The translations under genes were made by a program, and so were the position numbers. A stretch of 64,000 nucleotides of DNA from Arbacia lixula (taxonomy: Eukaryota > Echinodermata > Echinoidea > Arbacioida > Arbaciidae): NCBI GenBank assembly GCA_963669155.1, contig OZ022576.1, positions 21,064,008 through 21,128,007 of the forward strand, written 5' to 3'. The notes beneath the pieces were generated by a model that was given only the letters and a program-made list of their open reading frames with translations, was not told the origin of the DNA and ran no database searches. Below, piece after piece: positions 26,501 through 35,810 of the stretch. Every line of letters starts with the position of its first letter. Within the stretch, counting starts at the first letter, position 1.

Positions 26501-29093
26501 TTTTGCAATTTCCAGCACTGGGCCTTTAAGTGCCCCTTCTTGTGACAATGAAAGCAAGTTGGAGGTGGTTTTGCCGTACCTGAATTGTCAGACTGATTTT
26601 TGGATGCCGGAGGTGAACCACTGCTAGTGTTGCCGCCTTTACTTTGCGCATCTTTTGCTTGGCCAGTACTCTTTTGTGCCTCATTCTGATTTTTACCTCT
26701 ATAACCAGAGAAATTTCGGAATGGTGGTTTGTTATCATTCTTGTGAGTTAGCTCATACTCATCAGCCATTTGAGCTGCCTTTTTCAGATCTGTGATTTTG
26801 TGATCATCTAGGTGGGATCTCACATTGGAGGCAACATTCTTTTTGAACTCCTCCAACAACACTACCTCTCTGAGGCTATCAAAATCTTCCCCCACTTTCA
26901 ATGAACCATACCACCTATCAAACATCATTTCTTTCTCACGAGCAAACTCAACGTGTGTCTGACCTGGCTTGCGGCTTGCATTTCTGAATTTTCTGTCTGT
27001 ACGCCTCCGGTACCAATTCATATGCATTCAGTACTGCTTTCTTTACAGTAGCATAGTTGCATGACTGTTCTGCCGAGAGAGATGAGTACATGTCTGCTGC
27101 TTTACCGACAAAAACACTTTGGAGAAGCATCGGCCAAAATTCCTGTGGCCATTTCATCGTATTAGCCACTTTTTCAAACGAGACAAAATATTTGTCGACT
27201 CTATCCTCTTCAAATTTTGGCACCAAACGAACATTCTTTGCCACATCGAATTTATGGGACTTACTTTCCTGTGCACGGGTCTGAGAAAATTCAAGCTCAC
27301 GCAATTTCATCTCCATTTCTAGTCTTCTCATTTCAATTTCTGCCTCTAGCTGTCTTTGTTCTCTTTCAGCTTCTCGTTGTTTTTGTTTTTCTTCAGCTTC
27401 TCGCTGTCTTTGTTTTTCTTTCTCTTCAAATTCTAATCTCATCCTCTCTCTTTCAAATTCCATTTTAGCAAGCTCAAGCTGTGTTTGATCTGAACCACCC
27501 ATAGCTTGGGCTTGTTCAGCTGGTTGGGTTTGTTGTCTAACTGTCATGTGACTAGCTACACTATCAAGTATCTCTGCCTTCTTCATACCCTGTGTCAATT
27601 CAACATTCAAATGTTGGGCAATAGCGATCAAATTACACTTTCTTAATCTTTCCAAATCTGTGTAGGACAAATCTGTCCTCTCGGCAAACGCCTTAACATC
27701 GAAAGTACTCATGATTGTACACAGTATACAACATACACAAACAAAATATGTGAAAGCTTGTCTGATGTATTCTAGGATAGATCAATCAAAGTTATGACCA
27801 AAATTTCACTGAATTTTGAACAATGTTGGCGTATTAACAATGTTCATTTCCCGGACAAGCCCCCAAATTTTGTTACGATCAGTTCACGCCAGAAAGGATC
27901 GCACAAAATGATACCAATATTTAGTTCAGGTGTTCTTTATTATATGGGGTATTTTCCCCTTTTAAAAACCAAGACAAGCGTTCACTTGCAGTACATCAAT
28001 ACATCAATACATCAATATAGGTTACTTTACAATGTATAGATACAGGTTAGCTTACAGTGCTGGAGGATACTGAAGTCCAATGGATCCACGGCTCTCGCTG
28101 ATGGTCCAGTTGATAATCCGATCCAGTATTCCCAAATTATGATCGCAATGTTGATCCCAATGTTGTACGCTGAAGAACAGGTATTCCAGATAGCCAAGTC
28201 CAAATAGATGATCCAAGATGGTCAAATGGTATTCCACAGAGCTTTCACGGCTTCCACAGGCAGGATCTCATAAGCGCTATTTAACAGGCAGGTAGTTATC
28301 CACGTAGGGAAAATCCTCGTATAAATCCACAGGTAGGTATTGAGCCAGGGTCACAACAATATCTTAGATGCAGGTTACTCTTATCACAGGTGACTGGAGC
28401 AAGATGATATGAAACTGAGCTCCTATCTCAAACAACTCATATATATACTACAAACTGTACATTCCAGAAGGTTCTATTATTTGTACTTCTAGAGATTTCT
28501 CAATATATCTAGTAAGCTCTTCATTGTACATATACTGTACCTATGCTTGTAAACATGACAAACAATATTGACCTGACCTAGATTACACTGATGAGTCATT
28601 ACTAGCCCATCTGAGCTCCTTTATTATGCTAATGAGTCTCAGCTAGCTGCAACATTCTTTCATGTAAATAACATTCCAGACTCTTCTGGGCAGTACACAT
28701 TGCTAAATGTTTATTTCACCAGTGAGGAATGTCACCAGCACCCAGAGTGCAGCTAATTCAAGAGCTACATGTATGGCTATATATGTATAACTTATACACA
28801 TTTGTAACAACATGAATACAAACAAAATCCAAATGTGGCTGTTTGGTTCATGAGGGGAGGATATTTCCTTACATGCAGTATTCTACAAAGATGTATGCAT
28901 GTAAAATTACTTGTTATTCTGCATGCCTTTTATTGCAGGCATTGCCCGGCTGGTCTTGCCATACCTAACGCTGCTGAACCTGGACTACACATGCGTTTCT
29001 CTGGACTGTGCCCAGAGCCTCACACAGTGCCCTAGTCTCAAGCTCGTCAGGACCAACAATCTCAGAAACCCCAGGCTCCTAGACCAGGTCTAG
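2549..29093 (+). CDS. UBA-UBX-leucine-rich-repeat protein, 21 coding exons, 1020 residues
   Basis: Predicted p97/VCP adaptor-like protein. Coding exons: 2549-2572, 3462-3568, 4030-4108, 4547-4813, 5386-5667, 6385-6507, 7905-8013, 8256-8768, 9442-9591, 10562-10811, 11144-11286, 12530-12604, 13147-13296, 13700-13740, 14086-14260, 16119-16190, 16719-16800, 17554-17615, 20311-20422, 20961-21052, 28939-29093. All have GT-AG borders and phases close exactly (3063 nt with stop). Residues 10-50 are UBA-like (LASMGFDLDRGQAAIEAG), as in UBXN1. Residues 124-180 form a charged helix. Residues 245-330 are a UBX domain with the FPR loop at 296-298 and 'LEELGLTPSGTLVV'. Residues 331-550 are acidic, Pro- and Gly-rich. 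From about 556 there is a helical cap (SLLDLCVKC) and then about 16 LRRs of the 'LxxLxLxxTxVTDxGL' type to the end. The first exon is the least certain; otherwise translation starts at the ACCATGG at 3465. The 'adaptor' role is inferred from UBX biology; the LRR partner is unknown. Confidence 0.88.
6741..7711. mobile_element. Palindromic element in the intron before the second UBX exon
   Basis: Inverted ends 'agcccttttctca' (from 6743) and 'tgagaaaagggct' (to 7709). Further inverted 'agtccggg/agtctggg' and 'ggggctaag' motifs are repeated inside each arm. It fills most of the 6508-7904 intron between the two halves of the UBX domain. No coding capacity seen; possibly flanked by a short TATA-type duplication. 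Confidence 0.6.
9983..10520. mobile_element. Palindromic MITE-like element in intron
   Basis: Ends 'taaaggtgatattcatag' (from 9983) and 'ctatgaatatcacctttaa' (to about 10520) are inverted copies. The flanking TTA is compatible with a short target duplication. The 93-residue open frame inside (9965-10246) lacks any recognisable domain and is treated as chance. Confidence 0.65.
11325..11595. mobile_element. Palindromic MITE-like element in intron
   Basis: Ends 'gtcctactaaaagc' at the left and 'gcttttagtaggac' at the right are exact inverted complements. The arms then become imperfect around 'cagccaagggcagccaagag' and 'ggctctcttttctgctctca'. It lies just inside the intron after the exon ending at 11286. 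Confidence 0.6.
11914..12189. mobile_element. Second 'aaagggatag' family MITE with long inverted repeats
   Basis: Arms of about 100 bp beginning 'cagagtgaaaataacgaata' at the left, mirrored by '..cttaatttcactctg' at the right, then 'aaaaggatagttcaccctg' and 'ttgtttca'. The inner ends match the family seen at 1674-2112. The extra outer arm suggests a related element around it or a longer family member. Confidence 0.6.
13315..13470 (+). repeat. Two tandem copies of a ~77-bp sequence in intron
   Basis: Two adjacent copies run from 'ctcagtcccata' to 'cttggtactgagag'. A third, partial relative with 'gctgtcagtgcttggtactg' is at about 30008-30045, outside the palindromic element there, so this is a dispersed repeat. 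No coding signal. Confidence 0.6.
14689..15523. mobile_element. Possible non-autonomous element with short inverted ends
   Basis: The left end 'ttaactcttagagtgcca' is mirrored imperfectly by 'ggctaagagttaaa' ending at 15523. The left part is unusually rich in CGCG and ACGCG motifs (14700-14830), unlike the AT-rich intron around it. Only about 15 bp of inverted ends are visible, so the boundaries are uncertain. Confidence 0.4.
17800..18300 (+). repeat. Three degenerate copies of a ~185-bp tandem repeat
   Basis: Copies start near 17826, 18012 and 18196. Each carries 'acaaacaaaagga..ttgt' followed by 'gaactgaggcaa' and 'caaagacaag'. Each unit also contains a 'gatctatagcaagagag'-like core, which is the core of the dense 44-bp array that follows. 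They lie in the intron 17616-20310. Confidence 0.6.
18664..20278 (+). repeat. Minisatellite of about 37 copies of a 44-bp unit
   Basis: Head-to-tail units contain 'gatctatagcaagagag', 'tttggtccaagga' and 'gtatgagttt'. Lengths are 43-44 bp and variants differ at a few fixed positions (gagtat, aagtct, agacag). The array ends about 30 bp before the acceptor of the exon starting at 20311, so part of it could influence splicing. There are no spacers, so it is not a CRISPR-like array. Confidence 0.92.
21282..21492. mobile_element. Nested palindromic element next to the LTR insertion
   Basis: An inner palindrome (21295-21454) has ends 'ccctgttgcataaaac' and its complement, with repeated 'taccattaatggtaac' motifs. 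An outer inverted pair is 'catgtccacttctgg' (from about 21280) and 'ccggaagtggacat' (to 21492). The outer right arm is completed by the 'g' after the distal LTR, so the LTR element inserted into the tip of this palindrome. Confidence 0.6.
21493..22431 (-). repeat. LTR (3' LTR of the element)
   Basis: 939 bp, same length as the partner at 27871-28809 and almost identical to it. Ends TGTTAC and GTAACA are inverted. It contains three tandem 'acatcaat' units near 21615-21642. As the element is on the minus strand, this is the downstream LTR. Confidence 0.93.
22432..22441 (-). other. Polypurine tract of the LTR element
   Basis: Read on the minus strand, 'tgggggaaag' abuts the inner edge of the 3' LTR. 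This is the position and composition expected of the plus-strand primer in LTR retrotransposons. Confidence 0.7.
22918..27712 (-). CDS. gag-pro-pol coding region of the Gmr1-like element
   Basis: In element order it encodes: a gag part with a long Glu/Arg/Gln-rich coiled coil; a retrotransposon gag domain; a CCHC zinc knuckle (CFHCHKKGHLKAQC); an aspartic protease motif (RDTGSNQTLL); an H2C2 zinc-binding region and integrase core (VDCVGPLP...SDQGSNF); then reverse transcriptase with YIDD and the 'KIDLLKGYWQVPM' motif; and RNase H (IDASDVGVGAVL...TDHNPL). The coding region is essentially continuous. Overlapping gag and pol frames are known in such families. Fossil treatment: no repair is attempted. 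Function is inferred from family motifs only. Confidence 0.9.
27848..27865 (-). other. Primer binding site, tRNA-Pro type
   Basis: On the minus strand, five bases after the 5' LTR, the sequence 'tgggggcttgtccggga' is complementary to the 3' end of eukaryotic tRNA-Pro with about one mismatch. The assignment uses my memory of the tRNA-Pro acceptor and T-arm sequence. Confidence 0.75.
27871..28809 (-). repeat. LTR (5' LTR of the element)
   Basis: 939 bp with TGTTAC/GTAACA ends. The element's promoter would lie here, directed away from the host gene's sense strand. It is followed on the right by the ACAT target duplication. Confidence 0.93.
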
Positions 29094-29445
29094 ATGTATA
29101 GGCCTCCTAGTCCAAACCAACTTTCCTAGAACCCACCGGCTCCTAGACCAGGTCTACATGGAGATCCAAGCTTACTAGTCCAAGCTAACTATCTCAGAAA
29201 GTCCCAGCTCCTAAAGAAGGTCCAGATGGAGATCCAAGTCTACTTCTCCAAACCAACTATCTCAGAAAAGCCCCAGCTCCTAGACCAGGTCTAGATGGAG
29301 TTCCAAGCATGCCAGTCTAAACCAAATTTTTAGAATTCCTCTGCTCCTAGACCAGGTCTAGATGACGATCCAAGCCTATTATTCCAAACTAAAATCTCAG
29401 AAACCCCTGGCTCCTAGACCAGGTCTAGATGAAGATCCAAGAATT
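29050..29445 (+). repeat. ~62-bp tandem repeat spanning the stop codon and 3' UTR
   Basis: About six degenerate units share 'ctcctagaccaggtctagat' (itself containing the palindrome ctagaccaggtctag), then 'gatccaag', then 'ccaaactaac.atctcagaaa'. The first unit contains the last ten or so codons and the TAG of the UBX-LRR gene; the rest is 3' UTR. Confidence 0.8.
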
Positions 29446-29598
29446 TAAAAATTCTGCTAAGATTACTATGGGGCGGGTTTGTATGGCCGAACTTGCATAC
29501 TCAGAGACCACATTCAGATTTTAGGTCACATGCTATGTATTGCTCATGTCTTTGACATCATTATGTTGAGGCTAATTCTGTGCAGTCCCATATTCAAG

Positions 29599-30001
29599 AA
29601 ATTCTCCCTATCGCATATAGCCGATATCAAGCGATATCACCACACGATACCGATATCTGATCGATTGCTCTTGGGACGTATACGTCCTGTAAGAGCTGGT
29701 TGTCGGCAGAAAGTGACCAAGAAATCACTTTTTTTTATGAATTAAGCAGTGAAAATTTTGTGTAGGGTTGTGGTTAGGGTCAGGGTTAGGTTTAGAATAA
29801 GGTTTAGGGTTAGTGTTAAGGTCAGGGTTAGGTTTAGGGTTAATATATATTCATAAAATTAGTTGGATACCCTGGTCCCTTATTGTACGGGATTGCCGAA
29901 TGTTCGTGGACCGGAAGTTCATATCCCAAGAATTAAAGGTAAAAAAATTAGAGCGCCACACACGTTCAGATTCGGAGAGCTATATGCGATAGGGAGAATT
30001 G
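29599..30001. mobile_element. Palindromic element carrying degenerate telomere-like repeats
   Basis: Ends 'attctccctatcgcatatag' (29601) and 'ctatatgcgatagggagaat' (to 29999) are exact inverted complements. Inside, 29763-29850 is a run of imperfect TTAGGG-type units (ggttagggt, aggtttagggtta). It probably lies in the 3' UTR or just beyond the UBX-LRR gene. Confidence 0.65.
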
Positions 30002-30315
30002 AATCGTTATTGACATGGAGCTGTCAGTGCTTGGTACTGAGATCGCTAACTTGGCAGTAAGTGTATGAAATGTTTGGTGAGGAGGATACACTAGTTCTGT
30101 ATCAGACAATCAGATAAGTGTTTGTGAATTTCAATTTACAGTAACTATGTACATTTATTTGGAATTTACGATAACATGGATGAATGTGTATCTGATTATC
30201 GATATTGAGGAGAGAATGTCTTGTTTGCAATGTAAGAGATCATTGACAAGATGGAATGTGTATATAAAGATTTGTTCAGAAATCTATACTTTTCTATCTC
30301 TTGCGATGCTGAAAT

Positions 30316-30321
30316 AATAAA
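30316..30321 (+). promoter_or_regulatory. Possible poly(A) signal of the UBX-LRR gene
   Basis: An AATAAA lies 1.2 kb after the stop codon, the first canonical one I noticed downstream. Not otherwise supported. Confidence 0.3.
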
Positions 30322-30750
30322 TGGGTTGGAAGGAGGTAAACTTTAAGCATGCTCTGTATGTATGTATGTATGTGTGTATGAATGTATGTGTGTATGTATG
30401 TATGAATTGGTTTCTGAGTAACAAACAGTTCGATGAGTTACCATTTCTCTTGAAATGCACACACCTTCAGAGAAGGATAAAATTCTTTGACCCTTTTATT
30501 TTCATTTGTTTAAATCCATTCTCAATTTACAGACAAACACACATGATAGTGTATCCCTTCTGCGAACAAAATTAAAATTCTTTAAAACATTGTATGAACC
30601 ATAAGTACGACAAACAGATCTAGTTTGTGAAATATGAAACATTTCAGTGACACATAATTCACATAAAGCATGGAGAATGTACTTCTTTGTAGTTTGCTAC
30701 TCGGGCTGAGTTTATATTTCAAATGTAAAGTGAAGTTTGAGGTATTATTA

Positions 30751-30791
<41 letters not shown>

Positions 30792-32890
30792 TATGTCACC
30801 ATGAAGAAAACATTACATATAACAACAAGAAAATACATGCATAACAAAATGAAGGACATAATACAATAGAATATAGATCACCGAAAGAGACTGCGTGTGT
30901 GTCGGGGTCCACAAAAGGGCATGTGGACTCACACAGCATGTGGGTCAGGGTCCACAAAAGGGCATGTAGACCTACATACGCTGTCTAAAGATATTTAAAG
31001 AAGGTGGCACAAACATCTGATTATGCAAATACATATAGTGCAAAGTCCATGTATGCGTACAGTAATCTTCCATATTTTCTATGAAATCATATCTTATCAT
31101 AACCTTGATACAACATGTCCGGATGTTAAATCTAATGTTTACCAGGGCAAGGGTCTACAATTGCTGTTACTTTTATATGGCTGTGGTATTTACACAACAT
31201 CAATTTTTAGGCCTTGACCTTCACCATATTTAGCATCATTTTTTGTGCAATCTATCAAGATAAAAAGAACGAATTCACATCCAATTGAGCCTTCACATTT
31301 GGCCTCTGCATAGTACATTGTTTGTTTCACTATTAACACATTTGTTCAATTGTCTATTATAAGTAAGAGAATATGTTACATATGAAAACAATTAACTGGT
31401 ATTCTGTAAGTGTTAATTTGACTTTAGTGGTACTTTTTCTAAATTTGTCTTTACCATAACCTGTTGCTCCTAGATTAGACTTTTGGGCTATTGTGATTCC
31501 TGTTCTAACAGATTATGCGGGAGTCATGCTGCTCAGTGTCTGAGTGGAGATAAGCCAGCTCACAAATGCACAGGCTTAGTACAGAAGAGGTTGAATAATG
31601 CTCTGTGGGTAAAGTTGCAGCTGTTGGTTTAACAGGACTACCCTTTATGATGTACAAAGCTCAGGTGTTGCATATCAAAACATTGAATACTGTAAGAGTG
31701 AATCACTATGGAACAAGATGAATTAACTACAATTGGGTATTGGCCATTTACTTTGATGACTTGAGGCCCTCTGTGTATCCAAAGTACTTGTCCATGTATA
31801 TATGTTGTGACTAGAGTACTACCAGACTTGTCACAAAGTGGTACTTGATAGGAAATCACAAATATATGCCTGTTATTTACCACGCTGTCCTTACAAAAGT
31901 GTGTTACATGTTTAATGCTTTTAGAACTTTGTTTCTGCTTCTGTATGAGAAGTGTATAATTTCACGTGCAATTATCGAGAATGAAGTAAAGTTATGAAGT
32001 ATAAAGATTAAAACACAAGTTTTAATCCTATTTTCAAACGTAATCATTGCATTGTGTACTCTCAAAACTGTAAGTGGTGTGAACTTGAGCAGTAGGGGGC
32101 ATAAAATTGTGTGTTGGGGGGGGGGGAAGAGGAGGGATAGAGGTACGGCAGGAGGAGGGAGAGAGAGGGGGAGGAGGAAGAAATGGCAAGAGGAGGAAGA
32201 GGGGTCATGGAGAGAGCTATGAGTGGATGAGAGAGAGGGACAGAAAAAGAGATGCAGGGGAGGGAACAGGAAAAGAGGGGGGGGGGCAAATAGAGAGATG
32301 GGAGGAGGAAATAGAGATGTGTATTGGGGGTAGGAAGAAGGAGAGAGAAGACAGAAAATACACTTTTTTAGTGGTTACGTTATTCATTTTTTTTTTCAGA
32401 TTAGGAAAGAACTTCAAATGCACTGGTCAACAATATTTAACACATGATCCGAAGTCTCATCTTCTCTGCAAACATGTTTTCTTTTTCTCCATCTCAATTA
32501 AAACTAATCATTCATTTAATTTGACTTTTACAAAAAAAATACATGTTTTCTCAACATAGTGTTTTACACAGATTAAACATTATTGTATAAACATGATCAA
32601 ATATTAAAATAATTTCAGATCAAGTAATAACAATCATGACATTCGATTTGTAATACTATGATAAACCGTTTGAATTCAATTCAATTGGTTTATTTCAACA
32701 GCTTGAAATAAAAAAAATATACAATCGATACAAGAAATAGAAAACATCAAAAAATAGATTTAGAATTAGGGTTTGTTGTGCTCGTTTCCATATAAGTAAT
32801 ATCGCAGTATATCAACGACTCATCTTATGTCTCCAATGGTCTTCATCACTGAAATTTACTTAAGTACTCCCCATATCTGGTCAATATCAG
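30322..32890. other. Intergenic stretch, no gene recognised
   Basis: Contains a (TATG)n tract (30356-30405), an (ATT)n tract (30743-30793) and a short tandem duplication with 'gggtccacaaaagggcatgt' (about 30903-30975). It also has a purine-rich low-complexity tract (about 32107-32350) whose 150-residue open frame is mostly Gly/Arg/Glu. Near 32670-32720 'caattcaattggtttattt' resembles the tail of a minus-strand LINE. I see no exon-like structure. Confidence 0.5.
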
Positions 32891-33394
32891 TTCATTACAT
32901 GACAAAGTAGACTGTAAATTGTAAAAAGGCCACGAGAAAGGATTTGAGAGAGGGCAAATGAGAAGAGAGATGTAAAAACGGGGGAGCGTTAGCAAAAAAA
33001 AACATTCAAATAAAGTAGTCTATTAATTGTAAGGGACCACGAGAAGGGAGCATTAAGGAAAATAAAATGTGGGAGAGAGAGAGAAGGATTTTGAAAGAGA
33101 GTAAGTTACAGAAGAGAGAAGACACTGCGAATTGTATTTAAACACAGCTCAAATCTGTATTTAATGCAGTAAATCACTGTATTGTATTAAAGGGTTACTA
33201 AGTTAGAAAAGTAAGTTTCCACTAATCTATGTAAGATTATTCATGAAAAAAAAACCGCACACCTCCAAATGACGTCGGAGGAGTCAAATGACATAAAATA
33301 CTACGCTGTTAAACTTAGAGATTGTACGGAAGTCAACAATAGACCATTTTCGTAATGTATTCACAACTTTCCCCTTAACTGCATAGTAACGCGT

Positions 33395-33821
33395 TATTGC
33401 ATTCACATGTATCTTGTCATTCAGATTAAATGGATGGAATGCACTTTGAATCTCTTAGTTGTTGCAACTCGGACAAACCTCGGACAAGCTTTGGGGTTCC
33501 CATTGGTAACGTATTGTTTGAACGGTGTGAATAAAAGACGTATGTTAAGGATCCCATGGTCAAGCCACACATCAAACACAGTCGAGAGGGCAGGCAGACA
33601 ATGTATTTTACTAAACACAATTAGGAAACAGCAGCTGGACTTTTTAGGCCACTGTGTGAGAAAGGGAAATTTGGAGTGTTTGTTTTTAACTGGAAAGATA
33701 GCAGGAAAGAATGATCTAGGGCGCCAAAGAGTAACATTTTTGCAGAGCATTGTAACTTAGACTAGGTTGAAGAAGAAGGAAAGCCTAGCATGTCATGGTC
33801 GCCAACGTCACAAGATATGGC

Positions 33822-33830
<9 letters not shown>
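33395..33830 (+). mobile_element. Relic of a LINE reverse-transcriptase C-terminus, unit 1
   Basis: The plus frame reads 'KRRMLRIPWSSHTSNT', 'KQQLDFLGHCVRKGNLECL' and 'LTGKIAGK..GRQRVT'. This is the motif string that follows the RT domain in many invertebrate RTE-type LINEs (MLRIxW, FLGHxxRK, GKRxRGRQR). Only the C-terminal portion is present, so it is a fragment. Copies lie at 43101-43471 and 59350-59790. Confidence 0.6.
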
Positions 33831-33879
<49 letters not shown>

Positions 33880-34551
33880 TGTGAATGTGAAATTCGTTTT
33901 TAGTGGAAAATTTTACATAGATTGGTGGGAACTTATTTTTTCTGATTTAGTAACCCTTTAACAAAGATAGGGTAGTCTTTGCAGGTGAATATATCAAGTT
34001 TTCTAAAAAGCCCGTATAAAAGAACACACCCACAAACATAGAGGTAGTTATTATATGCCAACACACACGTGAACACACTCACTTTTTTTTCATATTCTTT
34101 ATTTGATTTCATTTACATAATGAAAGAAACAATTTCACTTTATAACATAGAATTACAAATCAATAAACGTAATACTTCTATTGTTTCGATAAACACAATA
34201 AAGCATGTTGTACCACTTGTGTATAAATACAATATATATGCATGTGCCATATTTTACTTGAATATGCAATTTATAAATTATATTCCTCTAAAATAGAATA
34301 ATAATCATAGTATAATAGTAATGAAAACAAAGCAATTGCATAATACATAAGAATGAAATATTTTCTGATACCCCCCCTCCGAACATATAAATCTACCCCC
34401 ACACAAAAACATGAAAGTCCACCCCCACCCCCTACACACACACACACACACACACACATAAACACCCATACACACACACATACACACACACTCATCCAGA
34501 CATACAGATAGACACACTCCCTCACTCTCCTCCATTTTTAATTTCCCTCTC

Positions 34552-34589
<38 letters not shown>

Positions 34590-34814
34590 ATTGCTGTACA
34601 CACACACACACACACGCACGCACAGACACGCGCACACACACACTTTTTCAGTTCCATTTAAATAATACACAATACATGCATTTGATACAACCATATACAC
34701 ATAAAAAGTTACTTGGTAGGCTGGACAAAATTGGATTACAATAAGCTAAGCAAAAAAGAAAAAAAACGAAGACAAAGAGCAACAGAATTATTTGTTTTCA
34801 TATTATACACTCTC

Positions 34815-34851
<37 letters not shown>

Positions 34852-35220
34852 AACACGTACACACACATACACACGCACCCTGCATTCTACTCACCCTCAA
34901 GGGGTGGGGCAAAATAATGTAAGGAATACTAGTACTTCACGATCGAGGAACGGAGACATAAGGGGGCATTTTGGTCTGCAATGTGTCTCCCCGATGTCTC
35001 TCCTCCAAAATCCTTCTTTGCCTTTCCCCCATCTCTTGCCTCTCCCACACCTCTCTCTCTCTCTCTCTTTCTCTCTTTCTCTCTCTCTCTCTCACTCTCT
35101 GTTTTTCTTTCTGTATCTCTCCGGGGAGGAGGAGAAAACGATGAAGAAGAGAATACAAAGAAAGAGAGAAGGGGAGACATGGGAAGGAAGAGAGAGAGAG
35201 AGAGAGAGAGAGAGAACTTC
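33824..35220. repeat. Cluster of GA, CA and CT microsatellites, unit 1
   Basis: (GA)n at about 33825-33877; (CA)n near 34434-34460, 34596-34640 and 34815-34850; (CT)n near 34556-34587 and 35046-35100; (GA)n near 35188-35214. The open frames here are low-complexity and are not taken as genes. The segment recurs in unit 2 (48366-51510) and is mostly missing from unit 3. Confidence 0.8.
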
Positions 35221-35810
35221 CCTCCAAATAATAGAACTGGAAACTGATTTTACACATATTATCGTAATGTTATGCTGCTTAGTTATATGACTTTTGCCAA
35301 TGAGGCACCCTTTCAGTAAAGTTTAGAGTTCCAGATCATATCCCGAAATAGATGATAGCTAGATTAGATTTATTTAGGGAGGATTTCAGTTAAAATTGAT
35401 ACAAGGATCAATTTCAATATCAATTAAGTTCCTACAAAAGTAAAACGTAGTTTTGCCGGGCATACAACAAGCAAATTGAATTATGGGAGATTACGACCAT
35501 TTGACTGCATTATGATTGTGCCCTCATTTAAAAAGTAGAGACATGTTTTCATAATGAATAATGTGTCGATATTACGATTTCATTTTATGAGACAAGCAAA
35601 ACAGGTGCCCGAATACATCTGAACGCAGCGCGGGTATGTGTGACTGATTCTGAGACTGTAAAGTTTGTGGATATTTTGCTGGCATGTGTTGATATTGTTT
35701 CGCAAATGTTAGTAACAAACATCAAACCGATATGACAATATAAAAACAAATCATCGCAAATTTGAGCACCTGATTATAAGTCAGGCCTACATTTTTTGGT
35801 GAATAATATA

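Larger units (their letters stand above)
21493..28809 (-). mobile_element. Ty3/gypsy LTR retrotransposon, Gmr1-like domain order
   Basis: A virus-like fossil inserted antisense in the last intron of the UBX-LRR gene. Both LTRs are 939 bp with TGTTAC...GTAACA ends, flanked by a 4-bp duplication ACAT (21489-21492 and 28810-28813). By eye the LTRs differ at about one position, so the insertion is very young. The internal part has a tRNA-Pro-type primer binding site, gag with zinc knuckle, protease, then integrase before reverse transcriptase and RNase H, and a purine tract. Integrase ahead of reverse transcriptase in a Ty3/gypsy element is the hallmark of the Gmr1 group known from deuterostomes. 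It looks close to whole, with about one apparent break at most. Clade placement needs a tree. Confidence 0.92.

Noticed and set aside
29763-29850. A true internal chromosome-end relic
   Set aside because: The units are imperfect and enclosed by a palindromic element, so mobile-element cargo is the simpler reading.
32107-32559. 150-residue plus-strand frame
   Set aside because: Mostly Gly/Arg/Glu from a purine-rich tract; no domain and no splice context.
34271-35290. Several overlapping frames of His/Thr, Cys/Val or Ser/Leu/Arg repeats
   Set aside because: Translations of CA, CT and GA microsatellites; the same applies to 48997-49385 and 51168-51573.
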